Assembly: GCA_031261785.1 (NCBI GenBank)
Contig: JAISIZ010000093.1
Span: 1 to 60,191 of the forward strand
Reading direction: 5' to 3'
DNA from: Mediterranea sp. (in: CFB group bacteria)
GTDB taxonomy: Bacteria; Bacteroidota; Bacteroidia; Bacteroidales; Bacteroidaceae
Length of the DNA stretch: 60,191 nt
This document shows positions 14,129-23,247 of the stretch, in pieces. Each line of letters opens with the position of its first letter. Positions within the stretch are counted from its first letter, which is position 1. A program made the position numbers and the translations under genes. The notes under the pieces are model-generated. The model worked only from the letters and a program-made list of their open reading frames with translations. It made no database searches and was not told the origin of the DNA.

Positions 14129-14761
14129 ATGAAAAAAGCAACGCTGGCACTCCTGTGCCTACTGATGTCCACCGCGGCGCTCGCGGCCGACAAAGTGATT
14201 AAGCTCCCCAAGCCGGACATGAACCGGCCGGGAACAGTGATGAAAGCCCTCGCCGACCGCCAGTCGACCCGCGAGTACGCCACCAAGGCGTTGAGCCTGT
14301 CCGACCTCTCCGACCTGCTGTGGGCGGCCAACGGCGTGAACCGTCCCGACGGGCGCCGCACCGCGCCCTCCGCCATGAACAAGCAGGACGTGGACATCTA
14401 CGTCGTCTTCCCCCAAGGCAGCTACCTGTACGACGCCAAGCAGAACCAGCTCACGCTCGTGGCCGAGGGTGACCACCGCGCCGCCGTGGCCAGCCGCCAG
14501 GACTTCGCCAAAGTCGCGCCCGTATGCTTGGTGCTGGTGAGCGACATGGCCCGCATGGGCGACCCCAAGCAGCCCAACGTACGCCAGATGTGCGCCGCCG
14601 ACGTGGGCATCGTCTCCCAGAACATCTCCATCTTCTGCGCCGCCGCCAAGTTGGGCACCGTACCCCGCGCCTACATGGAGGTGGAGCAGCTGAAGAAAAT
14701 CCTGAAGCTCTCCGAGCACCAGGTACCGATACTGAACCATCCCGTGGGATACCTCAAGTAG
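14129..14761 (+). CDS. exported SagB-type nitroreductase-family protein
   Basis: 210 residues with a signal peptide (MKKATLALLCLLMSTAALAA). The FMN-binding nitroreductase pattern is clear: RQSTREYATKALSLSDLSDLLWAANGVNR, a central QNISIFCAAAKLGTVPRA and C-terminal PILNHPVGY. Homologues with the same signal occur across Bacteroidales; substrate unknown. Export of a flavin enzyme is unusual because FMN must be loaded before or after translocation. A TACTTTCG box lies at 14094-14101. It is transcribed alone between the rbr terminator and a convergent toxin-antitoxin module. Confidence 0.8.
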   Translation: MKKATLALLCLLMSTAALAADKVIKLPKPDMNRPGTVMKALADRQSTREYATKALSLSDLSDLLWAANGVNRPDGRRTAPSAMNKQDVDIYVVFPQGSYLYDAKQNQLTLVAEGDHRAAVASRQDFAKVAPVCLVLVSDMARMGDPKQPNVRQMCAADVGIVSQNISIFCAAAKLGTVPRAYMEVEQLKKILKLSEHQVPILNHPVGYLK

Positions 14762-14801
14762 GAGAAGACGGCTGTGCCGCAAGCCGAATCGGCAATCCTT
14801 C

Positions 14802-14866
14802 TTTTGACGCCGATGGCACGAGTTTTACATTCTAAATCCGTGTCATCGGCGTTATAGCCGTCAAAA
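14802..14866. terminator. bidirectional hairpin between convergent genes
   Basis: TTTTGACGCCGATGGCACG (14802-14820) pairs with CGTGTCATCGGCG (14839 on) and CGTCAAAA (14859-14866). It sits between the nitroreductase and abiEii stops. Confidence 0.5.
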
Positions 14867-14898
14867 AATGCTTTTCGAAAGAAAGGTAAGGAGTCTTA

Positions 14899-15891
14899 TT
14901 ACCGTACTTCGTCAAATCGACATAGCGATTCATAAAGCAGACATATTTGGGAAACTAAATGATCCAATGGAGGTTGCTTGTTAGCGTCAAACATCAACTT
15001 CCTCAGTTCACTACTGTATGCTCGATAGATCATCGGCTGTCGCAAGACCTGCTCTGTGTCACAGAATATCTTGGCCTCTGACAGACACCGCCTTGGAGCA
15101 ATCTTCGCAAACAAACCATCCTCCTCCGCAACCATTCGCAATGCGCTAACAAACTCTTCAGAACTCACAAATTCTTTGTATTCAGGCAGTTCAAGAAGCA
15201 TACAAATATCATAAACATCTCGAATGTGCTTAGCGACGAGTGTTTCGTACTCGTCGTTGTATGACAATCGGGTCAGACGTGACACCTTGTCACACAAAGT
15301 ACGCTTAGGGTCTATCGTCAACACTTCAAACTTCTCCAACCCAAATTGGGAGATGATGGTTGCTCCTGTATCCTTCTGTTTCAAGTAATCCGTAATAATG
15401 GGAGCAATTGTACGCTTTTGTACAGGATGATACATCCGTGTTTTATCCTCCAAAGCACAGCATTTGATTTCGACTTCCAAATTCTCTTTCAAGCCTACGC
15501 CTTGATAATGAATATCGTAAGAGAATGCCAGCTTCCTGAAGTCTCCACCAGTCTTGGACAGCTCTTCACGATACATATTTTTGTTGTTTTCAATCACGAA
15601 ATGCGATAGCTTGCGATTGAGTGTTTTCTCTGCTTGCCTGGACGAAGAGACATCCCCAGAGTATATAAAGACATCAAGATCCTCACTGAATCTGCTAATA
15701 ATGCCGTATGCCTTAGAAAGCGAAGTGCCCCCTTTGAAGTAACTCAATCCTGCAAACTCAGAAGATGCTATCTCTTTCAGTATCTTGGTAATCCAATAAT
15801 CTTTCTCTACATGGGATTGTTCGTAGCCGAAATAATCGGCAGACAATTCTATCAACTCCCTGAACGCTTCGGTATCTATGTGTAAATTCAT
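14899..15891 (-). CDS. abiEii: AbiEii-type nucleotidyltransferase toxin
   Basis: 330 residues. The DUF1814/AbiEii nucleotidyltransferase motif is present as GGTS (54-57) followed by D71-x-D73 (KGGTSLSKAYG, SEDLDVF). AbiEii toxins modify tRNA or other RNA ends with nucleotides and abort phage infection or growth. The cognate antitoxin gene lies 11 bp upstream on the same strand. The pair is visibly AT-richer than the flanking genes, which suggests horizontal acquisition. Confidence 0.85.
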   Translation of the reverse strand: MNLHIDTEAFRELIELSADYFGYEQSHVEKDYWITKILKEIASSEFAGLSYFKGGTSLSKAYGIISRFSEDLDVFIYSGDVSSSRQAEKTLNRKLSHFVIENNKNMYREELSKTGGDFRKLAFSYDIHYQGVGLKENLEVEIKCCALEDKTRMYHPVQKRTIAPIITDYLKQKDTGATIISQFGLEKFEVLTIDPKRTLCDKVSRLTRLSYNDEYETLVAKHIRDVYDICMLLELPEYKEFVSSEEFVSALRMVAEEDGLFAKIAPRRCLSEAKIFCDTEQVLRQPMIYRAYSSELRKLMFDANKQPPLDHLVSQICLLYESLCRFDEVR

Positions 15892-15902
15892 CTTCTGTTT
15901 GC

Positions 15903-16598
15903 TTACAATGTGTATGATAAAGAAAAACGAGTAGTTGGGTTTATTGTACTCAACAATTCATTCCGTAGGTTTTCATCACGATTTGCCAGCATATCGCCGA
16001 GCACCTTCCTCACACGTGGCGGGTAGTTGCAGGACAAAGACACGAGCCTCTTTAAGTCGGCAAAAGGTAGCGGAGAGATATGTAACCTCAATATCTTGTC
16101 GAACGCATCCTGTGGGCTGACACCCGGAATGTGCTTGATGTCTTTAATGGCATCCAGTAATTGAACAAGATACAGTTCGTAGCTATCTTCCGGAGTGTCA
16201 ACATACGCCTTCACACACTCCATGGATAGCTTGTTGAACGTAAAAGCCCGAACAGGTTTGGCGGTAGCAATCGTAATCGTAGTGGGCACTTGTTCTGTCA
16301 GGGATAGCTTGTTGTAGATGTATGCCCCGGTGAGGTAGCCGTTCAGCTTCTTTGTAAGGAACGTAAGTTGCTCTTCCTGATAGACAGGCAGGTTGCCTAA
16401 TCCTAAACGCGATTGCTTCGGCTTGTAATAAGCTCCTTTCTCCACACGAATGAGTTGCCCCGCTTTCAACATACCGGATAATATCACGGCCACATTAGCT
16501 TGCTTAGCGGGTGGATATGACAGGCTTTTGAAGGTAAATATCTTACCGTCGGGTATTCCTGAAATCTGATTCTGTATGTCACTACTAAACGATTGCAT
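15903..16598 (-). CDS. abiEi: AbiEi-type antitoxin (DUF6088 family)
   Basis: 231 residues. The N-terminal winged-helix segment (FTFKSLSYPPAKQANVAVILSGMLKAGQLIRVEKG) and the following KGAYYKP-like turn are typical of DUF6088/AbiEi antitoxins. These repress their own operon and neutralise AbiEii in a type IV manner. It is the first gene of the two-gene operon. A minus-strand TATCTTTG box (16625-16632) lies 26 bp upstream of its start. Base composition is AT-rich like the toxin. Confidence 0.82.
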   Translation of the reverse strand: MQSFSSDIQNQISGIPDGKIFTFKSLSYPPAKQANVAVILSGMLKAGQLIRVEKGAYYKPKQSRLGLGNLPVYQEEQLTFLTKKLNGYLTGAYIYNKLSLTEQVPTTITIATAKPVRAFTFNKLSMECVKAYVDTPEDSYELYLVQLLDAIKDIKHIPGVSPQDAFDKILRLHISPLPFADLKRLVSLSCNYPPRVRKVLGDMLANRDENLRNELLSTINPTTRFSLSYTL

Positions 16599-16624
16599 CT
16601 TCTTTTATGCTATTATATTCACCG

Positions 16625-16632
16625 CAAAGATA
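16625..16632 (-). promoter_or_regulatory. -7 box TATCTTTG (minus strand) of abiE operon
   Basis: Exact TAnnTTTG on the minus strand, 26 bp upstream of the antitoxin start. Confidence 0.55.
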
Positions 16633-16743
16633 CACATTATTCGAGTATTTGCATGTGAAAACATAAATAGTCACCGATCTTTTTTTATGAGTCTACAGAG
16701 AGCGCGATCATCCCGCACGCCACGTCTCCATCAACTGTGCCCC

Positions 16744-17895
16744 TCAAATCTTGATATAGATTCCCTTCCGTCGCAGCGCCTCGCCCACTGCCCAGCAGAG
16801 CGCGACGAAGAGGACGGCGTACGCGAGCGAGCCGCCATAGTTGCCCAGCAGCGGCTGGAGGCAGCCCGCGTACACGAAGCCGTGCAGGCTTCCACCCGTC
16901 GCGCCGAACGGCACGGGGACGACATCCAGCGTGATGGCCAGCGCCTCGGAGAAGACATAAAGGAAAAGCGGGTTGACGCCAAACGTCTCGAAGGGGCGGC
17001 TCCACCGCGTGCGTCCCCTCACGTCGATCAGCTCGATGAGCAGGGCCAGCAAGGCCGACGCCATGCCGCAGGTGACGAGCACGAACGTCGGCGTCCACGC
17101 CTTCTTGCCGATGGGGCAACCGTAGCTCAGCAGGTATCCGGCGAGCGCCAGCGTGGTACCTACGAGGAAGAGGCGCAGCATCTTGTCGCGTACCTCTTTC
17201 GCCTCGAGCAGCCACCGCCCACAGCAAAAACCGACCAGCACGTGAGCCACGGAGGGAATCTGGCTCAGCACGCCCTCGGGATCGATGCCGTGGTCGTCGA
17301 GCAGATGGTTGGGGCCGAGCACGGCACGGTCCACAATGGCCAAGATATTGCCATGGTCGTAAGCGAACCCGTTCCCGAGCAGCAGGATGAGCCAGTAGCC
17401 CAGCAGCAACACGGCGATGAGGTACGGGATGTGGCGATGCTTCATCGTCAGCCCTATCAACGCCGCGGCGGCGTAGCAGATGGCGAAGCGTTGCAGCACG
17501 CCCAGCACACGGACATGCTCCAGCACGTTACCCTCGCCAAACATCGCCCCACCGTACAGGTTGAGAAGGAACCCGAGGATGAAGAGCACCGCCGCCCGAC
17601 GCAGGATCTTCCTCGCCGCCTCGCCAGTGAGCCTGAACGCGTATTTCCGTAGGGAAATATAGGTCGATATGCCCATCATGAACATAAAGAAGGGAAACAC
17701 CAGGTCGGTAGGCGTCAGCCCCATCCACGAGGCATGTTTCAAGGGTTCGTACACATAGCTCCACGAGCCGGGAGTGTTGACCAGTATCATGCCGGCCACG
17801 GTCAGTCCGCGCAGCACGTCGAGGGACAATAGTCGTTTGCTTTTCTCCATATTCACGTCATTATTGATAAGGTTGGTATCACCATCATTCTTCAT
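16744..17895 (-). CDS. HGSNAT-like membrane acyltransferase
   Basis: 383 residues from the ATG at 17895, or 368 from an internal ATG at 17850 (MEKSKRLLSLDVLRGL), which fits the family start better. The motif SLDVLRGLTVAGMILVNTPG, followed by SWMGLTPTDLVFPFFMFMMG, is the signature of the heparan-alpha-glucosaminide N-acetyltransferase/DUF5009 group. About ten hydrophobic segments follow. Members move acetyl groups across membranes to glycans; in Bacteroidales the acceptor is unknown, with a cell-envelope glycan the likely target. The far start lies inside a 7-bp repeat array. Confidence 0.8.
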   Translation of the reverse strand: MKNDGDTNLINNDVNMEKSKRLLSLDVLRGLTVAGMILVNTPGSWSYVYEPLKHASWMGLTPTDLVFPFFMFMMGISTYISLRKYAFRLTGEAARKILRRAAVLFILGFLLNLYGGAMFGEGNVLEHVRVLGVLQRFAICYAAAALIGLTMKHRHIPYLIAVLLLGYWLILLLGNGFAYDHGNILAIVDRAVLGPNHLLDDHGIDPEGVLSQIPSVAHVLVGFCCGRWLLEAKEVRDKMLRLFLVGTTLALAGYLLSYGCPIGKKAWTPTFVLVTCGMASALLALLIELIDVRGRTRWSRPFETFGVNPLFLYVFSEALAITLDVVPVPFGATGGSLHGFVYAGCLQPLLGNYGGSLAYAVLFVALCWAVGEALRRKGIYIKI

Positions 17896-17912
17896 TCTTC
17901 ATTCTTAATTTC
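17885..17912 (-). repeat. heptamer array at a start codon
   Basis: Three exact 7-bp units TCATTCT (AGAATGA on the coding strand) at 17885-17905 plus a degenerate fourth unit. The upstream ATG candidate of the acyltransferase gene (17893-17895) lies within the array. Confidence 0.75.
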
Positions 17913-17913
17913 C

Positions 17914-19392
17914 TCAATATTGCTCCTTAAAGAAGAAGCGTGCCAGGAAGTCGAGGTTGTCCTGCGTCAGTCGCCGTCCCTTCTCTCCGTCGTACTCGCT
18001 GATATTGGCGTCGGGTATCATGCGGTTTTCTACGAGATAGCGCCTCATCTCCCGCGAGAACTTGTCGGGTTCGAGAAATAGCCGCAAGGCGGCGTTCGCC
18101 GCCCATTCCGCGTCGTAGTAGGGGTTGCGTTCGTCCTTTATCCATCGTGCGGCGCCGGGTACGATCATCATCGCGGCCTCCTCGTCGATGAACATCGCGA
18201 AACGGGTGTCTTTCCCGAACTCCTCCAGGCTGTCTTCCTGGAGCGTAAGCTCCGGATGTTTCCCGAACCATCCCTCCATCTCGGCATAGTCGGCGAAGTA
18301 GACCAACGGATGGCCGCCGTTGGAATCCATCAGGCCGCGATAGGTCTTCGCTATCTTCTCCTTCTCCTCCAGCAACTCTTTCCGGTATTGGACGAACGAG
18401 CTGTCATCCTCCGTATTCAGATAGCCGCCGGTCATCACCCACAGCTCGCTATTGTAGCGCGCCAGCACGCAGAGTACGGTTATCGCTCCCTTCGGAGGCT
18501 CTTCGGAAGCCAGCCAAATCGAGTTCCTGTCCACCATGAATGTCTCCCCCTCAGCGTCCGTGAGCATCGCGACCCTGTCGTCAAAGCGTTCCAGCCTATA
18601 GGACGTGAACTTACGGCATTCCATGCCGGCGAAGCGGTCGCCCCTCTCCGTGTCGCCACGGCTCTTCATCATCTGCCCTATCCAGGCGAACGACGTAAGC
18701 GACAATGGCCCCACGGGCATATCGACCGGCAACACGTTGTCGGCCATGGAATGGGCAATCTGGCTCTCCTCCTCGCCTTTCCAAGTCTCCTGGTACTGCC
18801 GGATGACCTCTCTGCGGATATCGAATATCCTCTTTTTGTCGAAGAGATAGCAGCTGGAGTGAAGGGCTATGCACAATATGCGCGCCCTAAGAAAAGTGTC
18901 CGTTCCGGAAACTTCGTAGAAGTGTTCCACCAGTTTCTCATTGACGGGCGCCTTCTCGAACTCGCCGTCGAGCAGGAGGAACAGCCGCTCGGCCAGCGCC
19001 TCCAGCTTCTTGCTCACGGGGTTGAATATTCGGTCGTCGCACGCCTCTTGCAACCCCATCCACAGTAGCAGCTGGATATCTTCCCGATGGATTTCGTTGG
19101 TATAATAGTCCGCCTCGTCCACCTCGAAGAAAGGCAGGCTCTTGCCGTAGAGTTCCCTATGCTTGGTGACGAACGAGCGCCAAATGCCGAAGTCGGAAAT
19201 CACGTCCTCGAAATAGAGCGACACGCGCATGGCGGTCTCCCTCATCGCATAGTCGGTATACATGCCGGCCAATACGGGGTCGGGCCGCATCCGCGAGAAG
19301 ACCTCGTTGGCGATCTTCGTGTAATAGAAATCGGAGGCATACTCTTCCCCGATGGGGTGATAGAGCCTCCAATAGGTCGTAGATATCTTCAT
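17914..19392 (-). CDS. uncharacterised Bacteroidales protein
   Basis: 492 residues with no signal peptide or membrane segment. It is rich in aromatic and acidic residues and begins STTYWRLYHPIGEEYASDFY. I do not recognise a domain; it may be a DUF conserved among gut and oral Bacteroidales. A long charged N-terminal helical half and a C-terminal half with EEAAMMIVPGAARWIKDERN are visible. It lies just upstream of the HGSNAT-like gene on the same strand, so an operon is possible. It is a full-length ORF with GC-rich codon usage, so the gene itself is secure. Confidence 0.7.
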   Translation of the reverse strand: MKISTTYWRLYHPIGEEYASDFYYTKIANEVFSRMRPDPVLAGMYTDYAMRETAMRVSLYFEDVISDFGIWRSFVTKHRELYGKSLPFFEVDEADYYTNEIHREDIQLLLWMGLQEACDDRIFNPVSKKLEALAERLFLLLDGEFEKAPVNEKLVEHFYEVSGTDTFLRARILCIALHSSCYLFDKKRIFDIRREVIRQYQETWKGEEESQIAHSMADNVLPVDMPVGPLSLTSFAWIGQMMKSRGDTERGDRFAGMECRKFTSYRLERFDDRVAMLTDAEGETFMVDRNSIWLASEEPPKGAITVLCVLARYNSELWVMTGGYLNTEDDSSFVQYRKELLEEKEKIAKTYRGLMDSNGGHPLVYFADYAEMEGWFGKHPELTLQEDSLEEFGKDTRFAMFIDEEAAMMIVPGAARWIKDERNPYYDAEWAANAALRLFLEPDKFSREMRRYLVENRMIPDANISEYDGEKGRRLTQDNLDFLARFFFKEQY

Positions 19393-19765
19393 TTATTCCT
19401 TGTCCCTAAGTGTTAGTAAGAGGTGGCAAATGTAGCGAGAAAAAAGATGAGGGACAAGAAAATGTCCCAATTAAAAAAGCCCGCGTGACGGAGAAGCCCG
19501 GCTTTCTTCTCCCTATCAACGCGCACGAAATAAAAAGCCCGGGCTTCCATTCCCGTGCGAATCCGCATAATCCGCATGAACAAAAAAATTAAAAACTCCG
19601 CGTAACTCCGCGTCCTCCGTGGTGTCCTCACAATTCCGAATTTCCGGTTTCCCAAGCATTGGGACATCATACGGCTCGCAATGCTTCCATTTTGTCCGCG
19701 GCAGGTCTCCCTGTTCCATTCACTACGATAAAACAAGCTTTTTTAATAGATTTATGCTATTTTGT
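19393..19765. other. repeat-rich intergenic region
   Basis: No convincing gene. It contains two AAAAGCCCGGGCTT-like palindromes (about 19470-19555) related to the 41-bp array near 32406. It also holds CGAATCCGCATAATCCGCATGA, and a single degenerate CACAGAG-type repeat in minus orientation (ACTCCGCGT-ACTCCGCGTCCTCCGTGGT, about 19590-19622). Confidence 0.6.
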
Positions 19766-19795
19766 TTTGTTTTTCACTTTATAGCCGTATATTTG
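19766..19795 (+). promoter_or_regulatory. promoter of the SusC/D operon
   Basis: TTTG (19766-19769), an 18-bp spacer and the -7 box TATATTTG (19788-19795). The leader to the SusC start is about 120 nt. Confidence 0.7.
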
Positions 19796-19916
19796 CAGGT
19801 GATTTTAAAACTAACAAGGAATATGTTAATCTCTGTGTAGCGAAAGAAACGCCAATGCCAAACTTTACGTGACGGAGAAAAACGTTCATTAATTGAAGTA
19901 ATTGAAGGAAACGCTT

Positions 19917-22900
19917 ATGAAGAAAATGAGAACCACACTCCTGCTGGCCCTTCTATTCGCGGGGCTAAGCACGGTGCTTGCGCAGACGTCAAGAAGCGTC
20001 TCGGGCGTGGTGATCTCCGATGCGGACAACGAGCCGGTTATCGGAGCGTCAGTATTAATCAAAGGCACAACTACGGGAACTGTAACCGACGTCGACGGGC
20101 GCTTCTCGCTGGCCAACGTGCCAAGTACAGCAACGACATTAAGGGTTAGCTACATTGGTATGGAGACTCAGGAAGTCGCCATCCAGGCCGGCACGATGCG
20201 CATCGTGCTGAAATCCGACTCCGAGGTACTCCAGGAGGTCGTCGTCACCGGTATGCAACGTACGGACAAGCGACTGTTCACGGGAGCCACGACCAAACTC
20301 GCGGCAGACGCTGTAAAGTTGGACGGTATGCCTGACATCAGCCGCGCCCTCGAGGGACGCGCGTCCGGCGTATCGGTACAGAACGTCTCGGGTACGTTCG
20401 GTACGGCACCCAAGATCCGCGTGCGCGGAGCCACCTCCATTTACGGCAGCAGCAAGCCACTGTGGGTGGTCGATGGCGTGATCATGGAAGACGTCGTCGA
20501 GGTAAGTGCCGACGACCTTTCTTCGGGTAACGCCACGACGCTGATCAGCTCGGCCATCGCCGGACTGAACGCCGACGACATCGAAAGCTTCCAGATCCTC
20601 AAGGACGGGTCGGCCACCTCTATCTATGGCGCGCGCGCCATGGCGGGCGTGATCGTGGTCACGACAAAGAAGGGAAAGGCAGGTTCGAACCGCGTGGGTT
20701 ACACCGGCGAGTTCACGATGCGTCTTATCCCTCGTTACTCCGAGTTCAACATCATGAACTCGCAGGAGCAGATGGAGGTCTATCAGGAAATGGCACAGAA
20801 AGGTTGGCTGAACTACGCCGAGACGCTGAACAGCTCCGAGAGCGGCATCTACGGCAAGATGTCGCAATTGGTCAACGCCAGTCTCATACTCAACACGGAG
20901 CAGGCGAAGAACGCCTACCTGCGGGCCGCCGAATACAGGAACACCGACTGGTTCGGCCAACTGTTCGAAACCAACGTGAGCCAGAACCATGCGGTAAGTT
21001 TCAGCTCGGGTACCGAGAAGGCCTCCTATTACGCGTCGCTCAGCGCCATGGTCGACCCGGGGTGGACCAAGCAAAGCAAGGTCAACCGCTACACCGGCAA
21101 CCTGAACGCCAACTTCAACATCTCGAAATGGGTTTCACTGAACCTGATCACCAACGCCGCTTACCGCGAGCAACGCGCGCCAGGCACCCTGTCGAGCGAT
21201 GTTGACGCCGTGTACGGCGAGGTGAAGCGGGACTTCGACATCAACCCCTACTCGTACGCCATGAACACCTCGCGCGTGCTGGACCCGAGAGAATATTACA
21301 CCCGCAACTACGCCCCGTTCAACATCCTGCACGAGTTGGAGAACAACTACATGGACCTGAACGTGACCGACCTCAAGTTCCAGGCCGAGCTGAAATACAA
21401 GCCCATCCAAGGGCTGGAACTCTCCGTGCTGGGCGCGGCCAAGTATTCCACGACCTCGCAGGAGCACCACATCACCGAGTTTGCCAACCAGGCGCAGGCC
21501 TATCGGGCGATGCCCACCACCGCCATCCGCGACGCGAACCCGTTCCTCTATACCGACCCCGGCAACCCGTACGCCATCCCGGTCACGGTATTGCCCGACG
21601 GCGGCATCTACCGCAGGGACGACTTCCGCATGTCGTCCTATGACTTCCGCGCCACGGCGCTGTACAACAAGGTGTTCAACGACGTCCACATCATGAACCT
21701 CTTCGGCGGCATGGAGGTGAACTCCGTAAAGCGCCACACCACGTGGTTTCGCGGCTGGGGCTTGCAATACGACATGGGCGAGACGCCCCACTACGTGTAC
21801 GGGATCTTCAAGAAAGGGCAAGAAGAGAATGCCAACTATTACGAGCTGGGAAACACCACTACCCGCAGCAACGCCTTTTTCTTCAATGGCACCTACTCGT
21901 ACAAAGGGCGCTACACGTTGAACGGCACGCTGCGTTACGAGGGGACCAACCGGATGGGCAACAGCCGCTCGGCCCGTTGGCTGCCCACGTGGAACGTCTC
22001 GGGCGCCTGGAACGCGCACGAGGAGAGCTGGTTCGGGCGGCTCCAGCCCACCCTGTCGCACCTTTCGCTGAAGGCGTCCTACTCGCTGACCGCCGACCGA
22101 GGGCCGGCCAACGTGACCAACGCCTCGCCGGTGTTCATGAGCACGACGCTGTGGCGTCCCAGCGCCGGCGACCAGGAGACGGGGCTCTACATCTACCAGC
22201 CCGGCAACAACCAGCTGACTTACGAAAAGAAGCATGAGCTGAACATCGGCACGGAAATAGGTTTCCTGGACAACCGTATCAACCTGGCTTTCGACTGGTA
22301 CAAGCGTGACAACTTCGACCTGATCGGCCCGGTCACCACGCAGGGCTGGGACGGGTTCATCATAAAGTACGCCAACGTGGCGGACATGAGCTCGAACGGC
22401 GTCGAGGTGACACTCTCCACGAAAAACGTCGTGACCAAGGACTTCAAGTGGAGTTCCGACCTGATTTACTCGCACGCCAAGAACAAGGTCACGAAGCTCG
22501 AGAACCGGCAACGCGTGATAGACCTCGTTTCGGGCACGGGCTTCGCCATCGAGGGCTACCCGGTACGTTCCATCTTCTCCATCCCTTTCGAGGGACTGAA
22601 CGAGGACGGTATCCCGACTTTCCTCGACCAAACGGGAGAGGTCACCTCGACCGGCATCAATTTCCAAGAACGCGACAATGTGGACTTCCTGAAATATGAG
22701 GGCACGGCCGACCCGACCGACTTCGGTAGCTTCAACAACACCTTCGTCTATAAAGACTTCACGCTTGGCGTCTTCATGACCTACTCGTTCGGCAACGTCA
22801 TCCGCATGGACCCGGTGTTCGACAATATCTATACCGACCTCGACGCCATGCCCCGGGAGTTCAAGAACCGCTGGGTGCTCCCCGGCGACGAGAAGGTGAC

Positions 22901-23228
22901 CACCATCCCCGCCATCTCGTCGTTGCGCCAGAACAACAACGACTCCTACCTGGCCCGCGCCTACAACGCCTACAACTACTCCTCGGAGCGTATCGCCGAT
23001 GGCGGCTTCATCCGGATGAAGGAAATCTCGTTGAGCTACAACTTCCCGCAGAGGTGGATCAAGTCCCTGACGCTCTCCAACCTCTCGTTGAAATTCCAGG
23101 CCACCAACCTGTTCCTGCTCTATGCCGACAAGAAGCTGAACGGCCAGGATCCCGAGTTCTTCAACACCGGTGGCGTGGCGATGCCCGTACCTCGCCAATT
23201 CACGTTGACACTGAGATTAGGTCTGTAA
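19917..23228 (+). CDS. SusC/RagA-family TonB-linked outer membrane transporter
   Basis: 1103 residues from the ATG at 19917; an in-frame TTG five codons earlier is less likely. A signal peptide (MKKMRTTLLLALLFAGLSTVLAQ) is followed by a carboxypeptidase-like plug extension (GVVISDADNEPVIGASVLIKG), the TonB-dependent plug (VVVTGMQRTDKRLFTGATTK, ILKDGSATSIYGARA) and a long beta-barrel ending in LTLRLGL. With the SusD-like protein 19 bp downstream it forms the outer membrane pore of an importer. The neighbouring metallohydrolase points to a peptide- or protein-derived substrate rather than a plain glycan; that is inference. Confidence 0.93.
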   Translation: MKKMRTTLLLALLFAGLSTVLAQTSRSVSGVVISDADNEPVIGASVLIKGTTTGTVTDVDGRFSLANVPSTATTLRVSYIGMETQEVAIQAGTMRIVLKSDSEVLQEVVVTGMQRTDKRLFTGATTKLAADAVKLDGMPDISRALEGRASGVSVQNVSGTFGTAPKIRVRGATSIYGSSKPLWVVDGVIMEDVVEVSADDLSSGNATTLISSAIAGLNADDIESFQILKDGSATSIYGARAMAGVIVVTTKKGKAGSNRVGYTGEFTMRLIPRYSEFNIMNSQEQMEVYQEMAQKGWLNYAETLNSSESGIYGKMSQLVNASLILNTEQAKNAYLRAAEYRNTDWFGQLFETNVSQNHAVSFSSGTEKASYYASLSAMVDPGWTKQSKVNRYTGNLNANFNISKWVSLNLITNAAYREQRAPGTLSSDVDAVYGEVKRDFDINPYSYAMNTSRVLDPREYYTRNYAPFNILHELENNYMDLNVTDLKFQAELKYKPIQGLELSVLGAAKYSTTSQEHHITEFANQAQAYRAMPTTAIRDANPFLYTDPGNPYAIPVTVLPDGGIYRRDDFRMSSYDFRATALYNKVFNDVHIMNLFGGMEVNSVKRHTTWFRGWGLQYDMGETPHYVYGIFKKGQEENANYYELGNTTTRSNAFFFNGTYSYKGRYTLNGTLRYEGTNRMGNSRSARWLPTWNVSGAWNAHEESWFGRLQPTLSHLSLKASYSLTADRGPANVTNASPVFMSTTLWRPSAGDQETGLYIYQPGNNQLTYEKKHELNIGTEIGFLDNRINLAFDWYKRDNFDLIGPVTTQGWDGFIIKYANVADMSSNGVEVTLSTKNVVTKDFKWSSDLIYSHAKNKVTKLENRQRVIDLVSGTGFAIEGYPVRSIFSIPFEGLNEDGIPTFLDQTGEVTSTGINFQERDNVDFLKYEGTADPTDFGSFNNTFVYKDFTLGVFMTYSFGNVIRMDPVFDNIYTDLDAMPREFKNRWVLPGDEKVTTIPAISSLRQNNNDSYLARAYNAYNYSSERIADGGFIRMKEISLSYNFPQRWIKSLTLSNLSLKFQATNLFLLYADKKLNGQDPEFFNTGGVAMPVPRQFTLTLRLGL

Positions 23229-23247
23229 CATTTAAAATAGATACAAT

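Noticed and set aside
21135..23198. 687-codon open frame opposite the SusC gene
   Set aside because: It is a shadow of the SusC barrel; composition is dominated by V, G, R and H with no domain.
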